Below, piece by piece: positions 8,980-17,302 of a stretch of DNA of 64,000 bases (position 1 is its first letter; each line of letters begins with the position of its first letter). The notes below the pieces were generated by a model that ran no database searches, was not told the DNA's origin, and saw only the letters and a list, made by a program, of their open reading frames with translations. A program made the translations under genes and the position numbers. Where the stretch lies: contig DGTR01000024.1 in assembly GCA_002394395.1 (NCBI GenBank), positions 1 through 64,000 on the forward strand, read 5' to 3'. Origin of the DNA: Bacteroidales bacterium UBA4331. Lineage in GTDB: Bacteria; Bacteroidota; Bacteroidia; Bacteroidales; Paludibacteraceae.

Positions 8980-9483
8980 ATGTTCGAATTTTGTACATTG
9001 TTGGTTAATATTTGTGTCATGCTGGCGGCAATAGCGGGGCTTGGAATAACGCTGTATAATTTTACTCGCCAGCAAAAACTTACTTTCTTTGAAAGATATA
9101 CCGCACGTTACCAACATATCATGGAAAAAATGCCAGAAGTATTTTTTCAAGATACAAAGTCGCAATTAGAGGCAAAACCTGAAGATATAGAAAAATGCAA
9201 CCACTGCATCCGTTTGTATGTCGATTTATGTTGTGAGGAATATTTCTTATACACGAAACATTATATAGACGAAGATGTGTGGAATGAATGGGAAGAGGGT
9301 ATAAGTTGGGCTTTCACTCAAAATGGGATGGTAAAAAAGTATTGGGAAAATGAAAATAATCGTTCCGGATATTCTAATTTTGATGATTATATAAAAGTGC
9401 TTAAAAAAGAAGCCGAATTTAGAGAAACAAAAGAAAATAAACAACTTAAAGAGAGCAAGAGAAAAGTGCCTATGAAGAAATAA
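8980..9483 (+). CDS. hypothetical membrane-anchored protein
   Basis: 167 residues: one N-terminal membrane helix (LLVNICVMLAAIAGLGITLY) followed by a charged, aromatic-rich cytoplasmic domain (HIMEKMPEVFF, CIRLYVDLCCEEYFLY) and a lysine/glutamate-rich C-terminal helix. No recognised family. Base composition is clearly more AT-rich than the housekeeping genes to the left, so it is probably an accessory or transferred gene. It follows the decayed gene by 38 bp. Confidence 0.6.
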   Translation: MFEFCTLLVNICVMLAAIAGLGITLYNFTRQQKLTFFERYTARYQHIMEKMPEVFFQDTKSQLEAKPEDIEKCNHCIRLYVDLCCEEYFLYTKHYIDEDVWNEWEEGISWAFTQNGMVKKYWENENNRSGYSNFDDYIKVLKKEAEFRETKENKQLKESKRKVPMKK

Positions 9484-9776
9484 CAAATTTATAGACATGA
9501 ACATATAAAAGCGTTACGCTTATTTAGGGATAACTTTAATCATCCACAACATTGAAAAATCCTTTTCCTAAAATAATGCGGAGCGTTCACGTTTTGGCGT
9601 GGACTTTTCTGCATAATTGGAAAGGATGGGAGTGGATGCCCGAAGTTACCAATATGATTTTTTGCAGATAGTCCGCGCTTTTTGTATGTGTCCGCTTCAA
9701 CTGAATTATGGGCTATCGCGGAAGAACCGAACCGCCGAAATGAAGGGTGTAGGAAAATATCTTAAATCACACGATT
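9484..9776. other. intergenic, no gene recognised
   Basis: 293 bp without a convincing reading frame. It contains GC-richer stretches around 9580-9650 and 9680-9750 within AT-rich flanks, so it may hold decayed coding sequence or a structured RNA. I cannot identify either. Confidence 0.4.
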
Positions 9777-10046
9777 ATGAAAAACGATGATTTTTACAAA
9801 CAAGTTAGTGTTTGGCTCGCGACCAAACCTGCCCCTAATGTTAAATGGAATCTTACCCAAGTGGATGCAGATTGTTCCAAGGTTACATTAACGTGCAATG
9901 TTGAAATAGATAAATATCAATTTGCTATTACTGGATCAATGCTATGCCCGAATAAGGAAGAAGCGATAGAGAGTGATGTTAAAGAACTATATGATGGTCT
10001 ACCGTTACACATTGAAGAATTACTAAAACAATACGCAAGAAAATGA
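9777..10046 (+). CDS. hypothetical small protein
   Basis: 89 residues, no signal peptide or membrane segment (MKNDDFYKQVSVWLATKPAPN ... LLKQYARK). Alternating hydrophobic/polar strands (SKVTLTCNVEID, YQFAITGSM) suggest a small alpha/beta fold. No family recognised. Its stop overlaps the start of the following lipoprotein gene by 4 bp (ATGA), so the two are probably translationally coupled. Confidence 0.6.
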   Translation: MKNDDFYKQVSVWLATKPAPNVKWNLTQVDADCSKVTLTCNVEIDKYQFAITGSMLCPNKEEAIESDVKELYDGLPLHIEELLKQYARK

Positions 10047-11017
10047 AAACTAATTTACTTGGTTGGTCAATGGCATTAGTAATGTCTTTGACTTTTGTGG
10101 GATGTAAAGGGAATGGGAACAATCCTGATGGCCCTACACAAGACATTCGTATGTCTCTAAGCACTATACTAATAGATTCCATATCTCAACCTATGATAGT
10201 TGGTGGCTATATTGACAATTATTACGAAGAGGAAGTATCCAGAAAAGGTGTTATTGTAAGTAAAGAAGAAGCAAAAATGACAATAACAGCATCATCTACA
10301 TTTGAGACTGTCGATTTTAACTCTGCTTCTGGCGTAACAATGAATTACAATACAAGATATATCGATTGCTCAAATGTTGGCAACGAAGAGTATATTACTT
10401 ACCTTAGATTCTTGGAAGGGAATCAACACTACTTCGTTAGAGCCTTTGTTGTCAAAGAAGATGGTAGCGTTATTTATGGTGAAACTAAAGAAATTAAGAC
10501 ATTAGATTTTGTCAGGAATACAAGTAGAAGAAGTGATGAGGCAAATGTGTGGTACTTGGGCAATAATAGTGATAAAAATTTATATTTGTTATTTGATTTA
10601 GTAACAGATGAAATCATAGATCCTCAAAATGGGTTCTATTATTCAACAAATGAAAATCCTACTGTTGTAAAGCATCAAATAGGAACATCATATAACACTT
10701 GCTATAAATTCCTTACGGAGTGGAACTATAGACTATGGTACTGCCACAACACAATACATTGTGATAAAAACAAAATCGTATCATTACCTCAAATGAGTTA
10801 TTCGGGAGGAAAAGTGTCAATAAGTGCAGCGGAAGCTGACGTAAACAAAGAACTAACGTTTTATTATTCAGTCAATACCTTAGGAGGTAGACCTGAAAAA
10901 TTCACATCCGTTTATAGCAAACCCATATCCGCTCAAGTAAATTCAGTCATTTATTGTTATGCTATAAGTACTGATGGTTATATCTCCTATACAAACGCAT
11001 ATAAAGTAATCAAATAA
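10043..11017 (+). CDS. hypothetical lipoprotein
   Basis: 324 residues. The signal MKTNLLGWSMALVMSLTFVGC is a textbook lipoprotein signal with Cys21. The mature part starts with an N/G/P-rich tether (KGNGNNPDGPTQ). A beta-rich sequence with fibronectin-like phrases follows (GVIVSKEEAKM, YFVRAFVVKEDGSVIYGETKEIKT). It is AT-rich like its neighbours. The next gene is a second lipoprotein whose signal peptide is closely similar, so the pair probably arose by duplication of the 5' end. Function unknown. Confidence 0.7.
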   Translation: MKTNLLGWSMALVMSLTFVGCKGNGNNPDGPTQDIRMSLSTILIDSISQPMIVGGYIDNYYEEEVSRKGVIVSKEEAKMTITASSTFETVDFNSASGVTMNYNTRYIDCSNVGNEEYITYLRFLEGNQHYFVRAFVVKEDGSVIYGETKEIKTLDFVRNTSRRSDEANVWYLGNNSDKNLYLLFDLVTDEIIDPQNGFYYSTNENPTVVKHQIGTSYNTCYKFLTEWNYRLWYCHNTIHCDKNKIVSLPQMSYSGGKVSISAAEADVNKELTFYYSVNTLGGRPEKFTSVYSKPISAQVNSVIYCYAISTDGYISYTNAYKVIK

Positions 11018-11028
11018 ATACAATAGAT

Positions 11029-11706
11029 ATAAAAACTAAGTTATTTTTATTGCCTTTAGCATTAGTAATGTCATTGGTAATGGCAGGATGTGATGGGAAT
11101 AATCCATCCTTAGGAGGAGGTCTTATTGGTACATGGAAGGCTTCTGTTATGTCTAATTTGGTCATCTTTGAACGTTATCAAACAGACCATACCATGGTAC
11201 ATCTAGAGGTGTATGATGATAAAGACATTGTTAGAGACAACTATACGTGGAAAGTAGATGGTGAGACATTGATAACAACAGATGAAAATGGGAGAAGCGA
11301 GGTAAGTACTTATTCCGTAAGCGGAAATAAATTGGTTCGGACAAATTTTTTTTCTATCAATTATACTCGTTGCTCTGATAGCGAAATGGACTATTATTTA
11401 GAACAATTAGAGAATAAGGGAGCAAATGAGCCAGATCCTTATAATCCTCCGGATCCTGTAAACCCAGATAAGCCTACTGATCCCGACACGCCTTCCACCG
11501 ATTGCAGCAATATCCAAGCATCTTATCTACCGACAGGCGCATCGGGTTTAGGAGAAATGAAAGAGCAACTTGTATCTGGAGCCCAATCTTGGTTTTATGA
11601 TGCGAAGTACGGAGCACGCGTAAGCAAATCGAATATGGAAGCATGGGTTTTTGTTAATTGCGCAGGTTATACGGCTTGCGCAATTTGTTTGCTATATACT
11701 TTTTAG
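11029..11706 (+). pseudogene. lipoprotein with ATA in place of the start codon, C-terminus probably truncated
   Basis: The lipoprotein signal aligns residue for residue with that of the preceding gene (KTKLFLLPLALVMSLVMAGC against KTNLLGWSMALVMSLTFVGC). The codon where ATG should be, 11029-11031, is ATA. The first near-cognate start inside is TTG at 11050, which would lose the basic n-region. The body has a lipocalin-like GTWKAS motif, then a long P/D-rich linker (residues about 140-165), then ASYLPTGASG and GAQSWFYDAKYGARVS. The last 20 residues are Cys/Ala-rich and unlike the rest, as if the domain had been cut and the frame run on. It is either a pseudogene or an unusual ATA start. Confidence 0.6.
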
Positions 11707-11737
11707 GATAGCCAATTTAGGAAAAACGTCAGAAATA

Positions 11738-11769
11738 TTTGCATAATTCATTTATTTTTAGTACCTTTG
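11738..11769 (+). promoter_or_regulatory. Bacteroidetes promoter for the GtrA-like gene
   Basis: TTTG 11738-11741, a 20-bp spacer and TACCTTTG 11762-11769. The start codon at 11810 gives a leader of about 35 nt. Confidence 0.8.
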
Positions 11770-11809
11770 CACGCAATTTGAAGAAAAGAAGCCGTTAGAA
11801 GAGTGAAAA

Positions 11810-12349
11810 ATGAACAAAATAGCGCAAATAATCACCAAAATAATAGATTTCTTCTATCCCCCGTTCCGCAAAATCATGTCGGAGCAGCTTTTCCGTTACG
11901 CAGCCTGCGGAGGAGGAAACCTCGTACTCGACTGGGTGCTCTATTTCTTGATCTATAACTTCGTCATCGGGCATGAGATAGTAAATTTGCAATTTGAAAT
12001 CCTAAATCATACATTCTCGCAAGCCATCACTCCCCACATCGCAACCCTTTGTATCGTCTTTCCGATCACGTTGTTAACTGGTTTCTGGCTTCAAAAATTC
12101 GTAACGTTCCAAACTCCAAACACGGGCGAAGCCCCAAACCTCCAAACCAAGACGCAGTCTCAAACCCCAAGACAACTAAGCCGCTATATCCTCATCGTTT
12201 TAATCAATCTGGCAATCAACTATTTCGGCCTCAAACTCTGTGTGGAAATACTCGGTTGGTATCCCACGCCTTCCAAGATGTTCATCACCCTCATTACCGT
12301 CGCTGTGAGCTACCTCGGGCAGAAACATTTTACCTTCGCCAAACAATAA
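11810..12349 (+). CDS. GtrA-like family membrane protein
   Basis: 179 residues with four predicted membrane helices in two pairs. The typical GtrA features are RYAACGGGNLVLDWVLYFLIYNF near the N-terminus and VAVSYLGQKHFTF at the C-terminus. The family includes flippase-like proteins that move polyprenyl-linked sugars for surface glycan decoration. Two loops are encoded by dispersed repeats: NLQFEILNH at 11981-12013 and QTPNTGEAPNLQTKTQ at 12109-12172. Neither is typical of the family. Terminator at 12364-12395. Confidence 0.85.
   Translation: MNKIAQIITKIIDFFYPPFRKIMSEQLFRYAACGGGNLVLDWVLYFLIYNFVIGHEIVNLQFEILNHTFSQAITPHIATLCIVFPITLLTGFWLQKFVTFQTPNTGEAPNLQTKTQSQTPRQLSRYILIVLINLAINYFGLKLCVEILGWYPTPSKMFITLITVAVSYLGQKHFTFAKQ
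11981..12013 (+). repeat. in-frame heptamer repeat (AAATCAT/AAATTTG family)
   Basis: AAATTTG, CAATTTG, AAATCCT and AAATCAT units are translated as NLQFEILNH in the first periplasmic loop of the GtrA-like protein. Same family as 15398-15433 and 37641-37677. Confidence 0.65.
12109..12172 (+). repeat. in-frame repeat (CAAACYC family)
   Basis: Degenerate units such as CCAAACT, CCAAACA, CCAAACC and TCAAACC are translated as QTPNTGEAPNLQTKTQSQTP between membrane helices 2 and 3 of the GtrA-like protein. The same family, including the GGCGAAGCC unit, is found in the sugar transporter at 57728-57765. Confidence 0.75.
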
Positions 12350-12363
12350 AATTCGCAAAAAGT

Positions 12364-12395
12364 GGCATACACTCTTGTGTATGTCATTTTTTTTT
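12364..12395 (+). terminator. intrinsic terminator of the GtrA-like gene
   Basis: Nine-pair stem (12364-12372 with 12377-12385), loop TCTT, then T9 at 12387-12395. The loop overlaps the -33 element of the next gene's promoter. Confidence 0.85.
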
Positions 12396-12405
12396 ACTAA
12401 TTTTG
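12375..12405 (+). promoter_or_regulatory. Bacteroidetes promoter for the fucose-isomerase-like pair, nested in a terminator
   Basis: TTG 12375-12377, a 20-bp spacer and TAATTTTG 12398-12405. The -33 TTG lies in the loop and first right-arm base of the upstream terminator hairpin. Confidence 0.75.
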
Positions 12406-12444
12406 CAGCGGATTTGGAATACAAACTCTAAAACATATACAGCC

Positions 12445-13533
12445 ATGTTACACACTTTATGCTCAAAGCTTCACACTGAAGTGTCTGAATTACCGTTCAA
12501 GGTATCAGATTCGTTTGTAGAGGAAAACCAAGTGGTCGCCGTCCTTTCCGGAGGTACGGAGGCGCTCTTTTTGGACTTGCTCCAGAAGAAAGAGATTGAC
12601 CTCAAACGGCCTATTTACCTTATGGTAGGTGAGTACAGCAACTCTCTTCCTGCGGCGCTCGAGATCTTGAGCTTCATCCGCCAGCGTAACGGTATTGCGA
12701 AAATCATGCAACACCCCAAGGATACGGTTTTTCCTGAACTCAGCGAGACCGAGTCGCTTACTCGCGCCCCGCTGGACAAAGTGCTGCATTCGGAAAAAAA
12801 AATGCGCCTCGGAGTAGTAGGTAAATCCTCCGATTGGCTCATCGCTTCCAACGTGAACTATAAAGAAGTGTTGGAGAAGATGAATACCGAGTTGGTGGAT
12901 ATCCCCTTCGAGGAACTCTCTTCCCTCGGTGAAGTAGATCCCGGCATGAAGGGCGCTGAGGCTATCCATGAGCGTCTCCGTTCGATGGTAGCTAATTATA
13001 AACTCGATGGTATCACCCTCCGTTGTTTCGATCTCTTTACGACCGTTAAGAACACCGGTTGTATTGCGGTTTCCAAACTCAATGACGAAGGCATCCCTGC
13101 CGGTTGTGAGGGAGATATTCCTGTCCTGCTGACGATGATGGTTTGTAAGAAACTCACCGGCGAGACCGGATGGATGGGAAGTCCTGCGCGTATCCAGTCG
13201 GACGGCCAGATCCTTTTGGCGAAATGTACGATTGCCCTCGGCATGACCGAGAAACATGAGTTCACTACTCATTTCGAGTCGGGTATAGGTGTGGCTATCC
13301 ATGGTGAAGTGCCTGCAGGTCCTTATACCTTGGTTAAACTCAGCAATGACATGAAACGTCTCCTCGCGGTGAACGTACAGGTGACTCGTTGCCAATATGA
13401 GCAGAACATGTGCCGCACGCAGATATGGATCCAATCGACCCCGATCGTCAGCCAGTATCTGCTCTCGTCGCCGCTTTCTGACCACCATGTGCTTATCAAA
13501 GGACACCACGCAGCTAAATTCTGGAGAGCATAA
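12445..13533 (+). CDS. L-fucose isomerase-like family protein, long form
   Basis: 362 residues from ATG 12445; the frame is open further upstream but that part is GtrA sequence in another frame. Residues 1-110 form a Rossmann-like N-terminal domain (VVAVLSGGTEALFLDLL, YLMVGEYSNSLPAALEIL). The rest is the fucose/arabinose isomerase-like part (LGVVGKSSDWLIAS, EVDPGMKGAEAIHERL, GITLRCFDLFTTVKNTGCIA, CEGDIPVLLTMM, ESGIGVAIHG, LIKGHHAAKFW). Probably an aldose-ketose isomerase or a non-canonical relative acting on sugars or phosphosugars. The following gene is a paralogue lacking the N-terminal domain. Confidence 0.75.
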   Translation: MLHTLCSKLHTEVSELPFKVSDSFVEENQVVAVLSGGTEALFLDLLQKKEIDLKRPIYLMVGEYSNSLPAALEILSFIRQRNGIAKIMQHPKDTVFPELSETESLTRAPLDKVLHSEKKMRLGVVGKSSDWLIASNVNYKEVLEKMNTELVDIPFEELSSLGEVDPGMKGAEAIHERLRSMVANYKLDGITLRCFDLFTTVKNTGCIAVSKLNDEGIPAGCEGDIPVLLTMMVCKKLTGETGWMGSPARIQSDGQILLAKCTIALGMTEKHEFTTHFESGIGVAIHGEVPAGPYTLVKLSNDMKRLLAVNVQVTRCQYEQNMCRTQIWIQSTPIVSQYLLSSPLSDHHVLIKGHHAAKFWRA

Positions 13534-13536
13534 ACG

Positions 13537-14328
13537 ATGCAAGAGATCTCATCGGTGACATTTACGCCTTCTCATGAGGTACTGTATCAGCCTCAGAAGT
13601 TGCGTTTGGGAGTGGTAGGAAAACCCTCGGATTGGCTCATAGCCTCCTCTGTGGATTATGCTGCCGTATTGGAGAAGATGAATATCGAGATGGTGGATAT
13701 ACCTATCGATCGAATGACTTCTCTTGGGGAAGTAGATCCCGGCATGAAAGGCGCTGAGGCTATCTATGAGCGCCTCAAAGAACTCGTAACCGAGTACCGT
13801 TTGGACGGTGTCACGCTACGGTGTTTTGATCTGCTCTCCACCGTCAAGAATACCGGCTGTATAGCCCTCTCCAAACTCAACGACGAAGGTATCCCGGCCT
13901 CTTGCGAAGGAGATGTACCGGCGTTGCTGACGATGATGATCTGCAAACGTCTTACCGGCGAACTGTGCTTCCAAGTCAATCCAGCCCGCATCAATAACGA
14001 TGGTACGATGCTTTTTGCGCATTGTACCTTGCCCCTCGGCATGACCGAGTCTCATGAGTTCACCACCCATTTCGAGTCAGGAATAGGGGTGGCTATTCAT
14101 GGTGATCTGCCGACGGGCGACTACACCCTCGTCAAACTGAGCAACGACATGCTCCGGATGGTGGCGGTGGATGTAGAACTTGAGCGATGCCAGTATGAGC
14201 AACATCTCTGCCGTACGCAGGTCTGGATCAAAGCCACACCCGAACTCTCGCACTACTTCCTGACGAACCCTATCGCGAACCACCACATCCTCATCCGTGG
14301 TCACCACGCAAAAGAATTTAGAAACTAG
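13537..14328 (+). CDS. L-fucose isomerase-like family protein, short form
   Basis: 263 residues, starting 3 bp after the long-form gene. It is clearly similar along its whole length to residues 105-362 of that protein (LRLGVVGKPSDWLIASSVDYAAVLEKMN, EVDPGMKGAEAIYERLKELV, CEGDVPALLTMMICKRLTGE, HFESGIGVAIHGDLPTGDYTLVKLSNDM, HHILIRGHHAKEF). A short tandem duplication is the simplest history. The two may form a hetero-oligomer, with the long form bringing the extra domain. The substrate is unknown; the aldolase next door suggests products entering as triose phosphates, but that is inference. Confidence 0.75.
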   Translation: MQEISSVTFTPSHEVLYQPQKLRLGVVGKPSDWLIASSVDYAAVLEKMNIEMVDIPIDRMTSLGEVDPGMKGAEAIYERLKELVTEYRLDGVTLRCFDLLSTVKNTGCIALSKLNDEGIPASCEGDVPALLTMMICKRLTGELCFQVNPARINNDGTMLFAHCTLPLGMTESHEFTTHFESGIGVAIHGDLPTGDYTLVKLSNDMLRMVAVDVELERCQYEQHLCRTQVWIKATPELSHYFLTNPIANHHILIRGHHAKEFRN

Positions 14329-14361
14329 ACTACTAGTCCGCTAGTACACTAGTCCACTAGA
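14325..14361. repeat. intergenic octamer repeat (CTAGTCC family)
   Basis: Four 8-nt units beginning with CTAG (CTAGACTA, CTAGTCCG, CTAGTACA, CTAGTCCA) fill the gap between the isomerase-like gene and the aldolase gene. No promoter is visible in the gap. Confidence 0.75.
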
Positions 14362-14396
14362 TATTTTACTAAACAACAATAAAACAATTAAAGATT

Positions 14397-15398
14397 ATGG
14401 TAAGTTACAAAGAATTAGGCCTTGTTAACACCCGTGAGATGTTTGCTAAGGCAATCAAGGGAGGCTACGCTATCCCTGCATTTAACTTCAACAACATGGA
14501 GCAACTCCAGGCTATCATCAAAGCTTCGGCTGAGACCAAATCCCCGGTGATCCTCCAGGTTTCCAAAGGTGCGCGTAACTACGCTAACCAGACCCTGCTT
14601 CGCTACATGGCTCAAGGCGCCGTTGAGTACGCTAAAGAGCTCGGTTGGGAGCACCCGCAGATCTGCTTGCACCTCGACCACGGAGACAGCTTCGAACTCT
14701 GCAAATCCTGTGTGGACTTCGGTTTCTCGTCTGTCATGATTGATGCTTCTTCTCTTCCTTATGAGGAGAATATAGCGCTGACCAAGAAAGTGGTTGACTA
14801 CGCTCACCAGTACGACGTAACGGTTGAGGCTGAGCTCGGCGTATTGGCAGGTGTAGAGGATGAGGTTTCGTCCGCTGTCAGCCACTATACCAAACCGGAA
14901 GAGGTTGTTGATTTCGCTACCCGTTCGGGCTGCGACAGCTTGGCTATCTCGATCGGTACCAGTCACGGTGCTTACAAGTTCACTCCGGAGCAATGTACCC
15001 GTGACCCGAAGACCGGTCGTCTCGTTCCGCCGCCATTGGCATTCGATGTATTGGATGCAGTGATGGAGCAGCTCCCGGGCTTCCCGATCGTTCTCCACGG
15101 TTCGTCTTCCGTTCCGCAGGAGTATGTGGATATGATCAACAAATACGGAGGCAAACTGCCTGACGCAGTAGGTATTCCTGAGGAGCAACTCCGCAAGGCT
15201 GCCAAGTCCGCTGTATGCAAGATTAACATCGACTCCGATAGCCGTCTGGCGTTCACCGCTGCTGTCCGCAAAGTGTTCGCAGAGAAACCGGCAGAGTTCG
15301 ATCCGCGTAAGTACTGCGGTCCGGCACGTGACCTGATGACCGAGCTCTACAAGCATAAGATCATCAACGTCCTCGGTTCCGACGGCAAAGCAGAGTAA
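14397..15398 (+). CDS. fba: class II fructose-bisphosphate aldolase
   Basis: 333 residues. It cleaves fructose 1,6-bisphosphate to DHAP and glyceraldehyde 3-phosphate with a zinc ion. Seen are AIPAFNFNNMEQLQAI, the metal-binding CLHLDHGDSFE, the VEAELG motif and the phosphate-loop ISIGTSHGAYKF, then VLHGSSSVP. Length and motifs fit the long class II aldolase subgroup. It is probably co-transcribed with the downstream CoA-transferase gene; only a repeat separates them. Confidence 0.93.
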   Translation: MVSYKELGLVNTREMFAKAIKGGYAIPAFNFNNMEQLQAIIKASAETKSPVILQVSKGARNYANQTLLRYMAQGAVEYAKELGWEHPQICLHLDHGDSFELCKSCVDFGFSSVMIDASSLPYEENIALTKKVVDYAHQYDVTVEAELGVLAGVEDEVSSAVSHYTKPEEVVDFATRSGCDSLAISIGTSHGAYKFTPEQCTRDPKTGRLVPPPLAFDVLDAVMEQLPGFPIVLHGSSSVPQEYVDMINKYGGKLPDAVGIPEEQLRKAAKSAVCKINIDSDSRLAFTAAVRKVFAEKPAEFDPRKYCGPARDLMTELYKHKIINVLGSDGKAE

Positions 15399-15433
15399 AT
15401 CATAAATTTGAAATCACAAATTTGAAATCATAA
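15398..15433. repeat. intergenic heptamer repeat (AAATCAT/AAATTTG family)
   Basis: The alternating 7-nt units AAATCAT, AAATTTG, AAATCAC, AAATTTG, AAATCAT make up the entire gap between fba and the CoA-transferase gene. It is the cleanest example of the family in the window. Confidence 0.9.
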
Positions 15434-15434
15434 A

Positions 15435-16931
15435 ATGGCTTTACCATTTATGACCGCTGAAGAAGCGGCTGAATTGATTCAACATGGTGACGTCTTGGGC
15501 ATGGGTGGCTTCACGGCTACCGGAGTGCCCAAGGCCGTTCCTTTTGCCCTCGCTCAGCGCGCGGAGAAACTACACGCACAGGGCATCCCCTTCCGTGTAG
15601 GTCTGGAGACCGGTGCGTCTATGGGTGACAGTTGCGACGGCGCTTTGGCACGTGCGCACGCTGTCGAGTTCCGTACGCCCTATCAGTCCAATAAATCCAT
15701 GCGTGAGGAGATCAATGCCGAGGGTACCCACTATTTCGACATGCACCTGAGCCACATGGCGCAAGACCTGCGTTATGGCTTCCTCCCCAAACCCAACTGG
15801 GCAATCATCGAGGCTTCGTATGTCGGAGAAGATGGTACCATCGTGCCTGCTGCCGGTGTAGGAATCATGCCGACTATCTGCCGCATGGCGGATAAGATCA
15901 TCGTCGAACTCAATGAGATGTTCCCTGCTACCATGCGGGGTATGCACGATCTCTACGAGCCGCTCGATCCTCCTTGCCGCCGCGAGATACCGATCTATAA
16001 ACCCTCTGACCGCTGCGGCTCCGACCACTTGAAGGTCGATCCCGCGAAGATTGCTGCCGTTGTGAAGACCAACCGTCCGAACGAGATTGCTGCTTTCACA
16101 CCGGTGGATGAGACAACAGCCAAGATCGGTGCTAACGTAGCTGCCTTCCTGGAGGCTGAGATGAAAGCCGGACGTATTCCTGCGTCTTTCCTGCCCATCC
16201 AGAGTGGAGTAGGCAACGTAGCCAACGCCGTCCTCGGTGAGCTCGGTAAGAACCCGCATATCCCGCCGTTTGAGATGTACTCCGAGGTAATCCAGGATTC
16301 TGTCGTGGATCTCATCAAAGCCGGCCATTGTAAGTTCGCTTCCGGTTGTTCCCTGCGTCTCGTAGAGAGCAAGATGGCGGAAGTCCTTGCTGACCTGGAT
16401 TTCTACCGCGACAAGCTACTCCTCCGTCCGCAGGAGACCTCCAACAGCCCGGAGATCGCTCGTCGTCTCGGTATCATCGCTATCAACACCGCTCTCGAGG
16501 CAGATATCTACGGCAATGTCAACTCGACGCATGTGTGCGGCACGAAGATGATGAACGGTATCGGCGGATCGGGCGACTTCGCGCGCAACGCGTACCTTTC
16601 TATCTTTACGACGGCTTCCACCGCGAAAAACGGTGCTATCTCGTCCATCGTACCGATGGTAACGCACCTCGATCACTCCGAGCACTCTGTGAAGGTCATC
16701 GTCACCGAGCAGGGTGTAGCCGATCTGCGTGGCAAGAGTCCGCGCCAGCGTGCCGAGGAGATCATCAATAACTGCGTAGCACCCGAGTATCGCGAGATGC
16801 TCCGTGACTACCTCAAGATCGCCAAGCACGGCCAGACCCAGCATAACCTCTCCTGCGCCTTCGCAATGCACGAGGAGTTCATGAAGTCCGGCGACATGCG
16901 TAACACCAAGTGGGAGAATTATATTCGATAA
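15435..16931 (+). CDS. acetyl-CoA hydrolase/transferase family (succinyl-CoA:acetate CoA-transferase-like)
   Basis: 498 residues, the usual length for this CoA-transferase family. Seen are GDVLGMGGFTATGVPKAVP near the N-terminus, GVGNVANAVLGELG in the middle, the glycine-rich GIGGSGDFARNAYLS, and IVTEQGVADLRGKSPRQRA at the C-terminus. Members transfer CoA between succinyl-, propionyl- or acetyl-CoA and an acid; in a fermentative Bacteroidales it plausibly works in acetate/succinate metabolism. The exact substrate pair is not readable from sequence. Terminator at 16981-17013. Confidence 0.9.
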   Translation: MALPFMTAEEAAELIQHGDVLGMGGFTATGVPKAVPFALAQRAEKLHAQGIPFRVGLETGASMGDSCDGALARAHAVEFRTPYQSNKSMREEINAEGTHYFDMHLSHMAQDLRYGFLPKPNWAIIEASYVGEDGTIVPAAGVGIMPTICRMADKIIVELNEMFPATMRGMHDLYEPLDPPCRREIPIYKPSDRCGSDHLKVDPAKIAAVVKTNRPNEIAAFTPVDETTAKIGANVAAFLEAEMKAGRIPASFLPIQSGVGNVANAVLGELGKNPHIPPFEMYSEVIQDSVVDLIKAGHCKFASGCSLRLVESKMAEVLADLDFYRDKLLLRPQETSNSPEIARRLGIIAINTALEADIYGNVNSTHVCGTKMMNGIGGSGDFARNAYLSIFTTASTAKNGAISSIVPMVTHLDHSEHSVKVIVTEQGVADLRGKSPRQRAEEIINNCVAPEYREMLRDYLKIAKHGQTQHNLSCAFAMHEEFMKSGDMRNTKWENYIR

Positions 16932-16980
16932 CCGATGCACTGAGTAAAAGTACTCATTGCATAGAGTAAAATCCAAAAAA

Positions 16981-17013
16981 ATGACACTTAAATTTGCAAG
17001 TGTCATTTTTTTT
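16981..17013 (+). terminator. intrinsic terminator of the CoA-transferase gene
   Basis: Stem ATGACACTT (16981-16989) with AAGTGTCAT (16998-17006), loop of 8 nt, followed by T7. The loop contains the TTTG -33 box of the tRNA promoter. Confidence 0.9.
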
Positions 17014-17024
17014 GTGTACCTTTG
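16993..17024 (+). promoter_or_regulatory. Bacteroidetes promoter for tRNA-Ala, nested in a terminator
   Basis: TTTG 16993-16996 (inside the terminator loop), a 20-bp spacer and TACCTTTG 17017-17024. The mature tRNA starts at 17045. Confidence 0.85.
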
Positions 17025-17044
17025 CACCCGCAAAGGTTAATCAT

Positions 17045-17118
17045 GGGGTATTAGCTCATCTGGCTAGAGCGCAACACTGGCAGTGTTGAGGTGAGCGGTT
17101 CGAGTCCGCTATACTCCA
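17045..17118 (+). tRNA. tRNA-Ala (anticodon GGC), copy 1
   Basis: 74 nt including the discriminator A. The acceptor stem GGGGTAT pairs with ATACTCC (one G-U). The anticodon loop is CTGGCAG with GGC at 17079-17081, and the T-arm is AGCGG TTCGAGT CCGCT. CCA is not encoded. An identical gene lies at 19502-19575. Confidence 0.95.
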
Positions 17119-17167
17119 CAAAACAAAGCGCAAAGCATTGCGCAAAAAAAGCGTAATAAGCCGAAAC

Positions 17168-17302
17168 TTGGTTCCCTTGAAACATCAATAACTTCAAGAA
17201 CCTTATCACTCAAGCTACGGTTTATGCACGCTCACGTGCCAGCGTGAGTTTTCCGTGCATAGATTTGAGTGATAAAGGTAGTCGATGACCTCAAGGAACC
17301 AA
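17168..17302. ncRNA. long nested hairpin / structured element downstream of tRNA-Ala
   Basis: Four stacked inverted-repeat segments: 17168-17180 with 17291-17302, 17200-17213 with 17265-17279, 17223-17230 with 17254-17261, and 17231-17236 with 17243-17248. Together they form one rod-like hairpin of about 135 nt. The surrounding 17119-17529 has no convincing gene; short minus-strand frames across it look like by-products of the palindrome. It could be a structured RNA, a mobile-element end or a processing/termination structure. I cannot name a family. Confidence 0.55.

Noticed and set aside
12049..12444. Longer upstream start for the first isomerase-like gene
   Set aside because: The extra codons overlap the GtrA-like gene in another frame and run through a terminator and promoter; ATG 12445 fits the promoter.
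17168..17302. Retron or group II intron RNA
   Set aside because: No reverse transcriptase is present in the window and no catalytic-domain signature could be seen.
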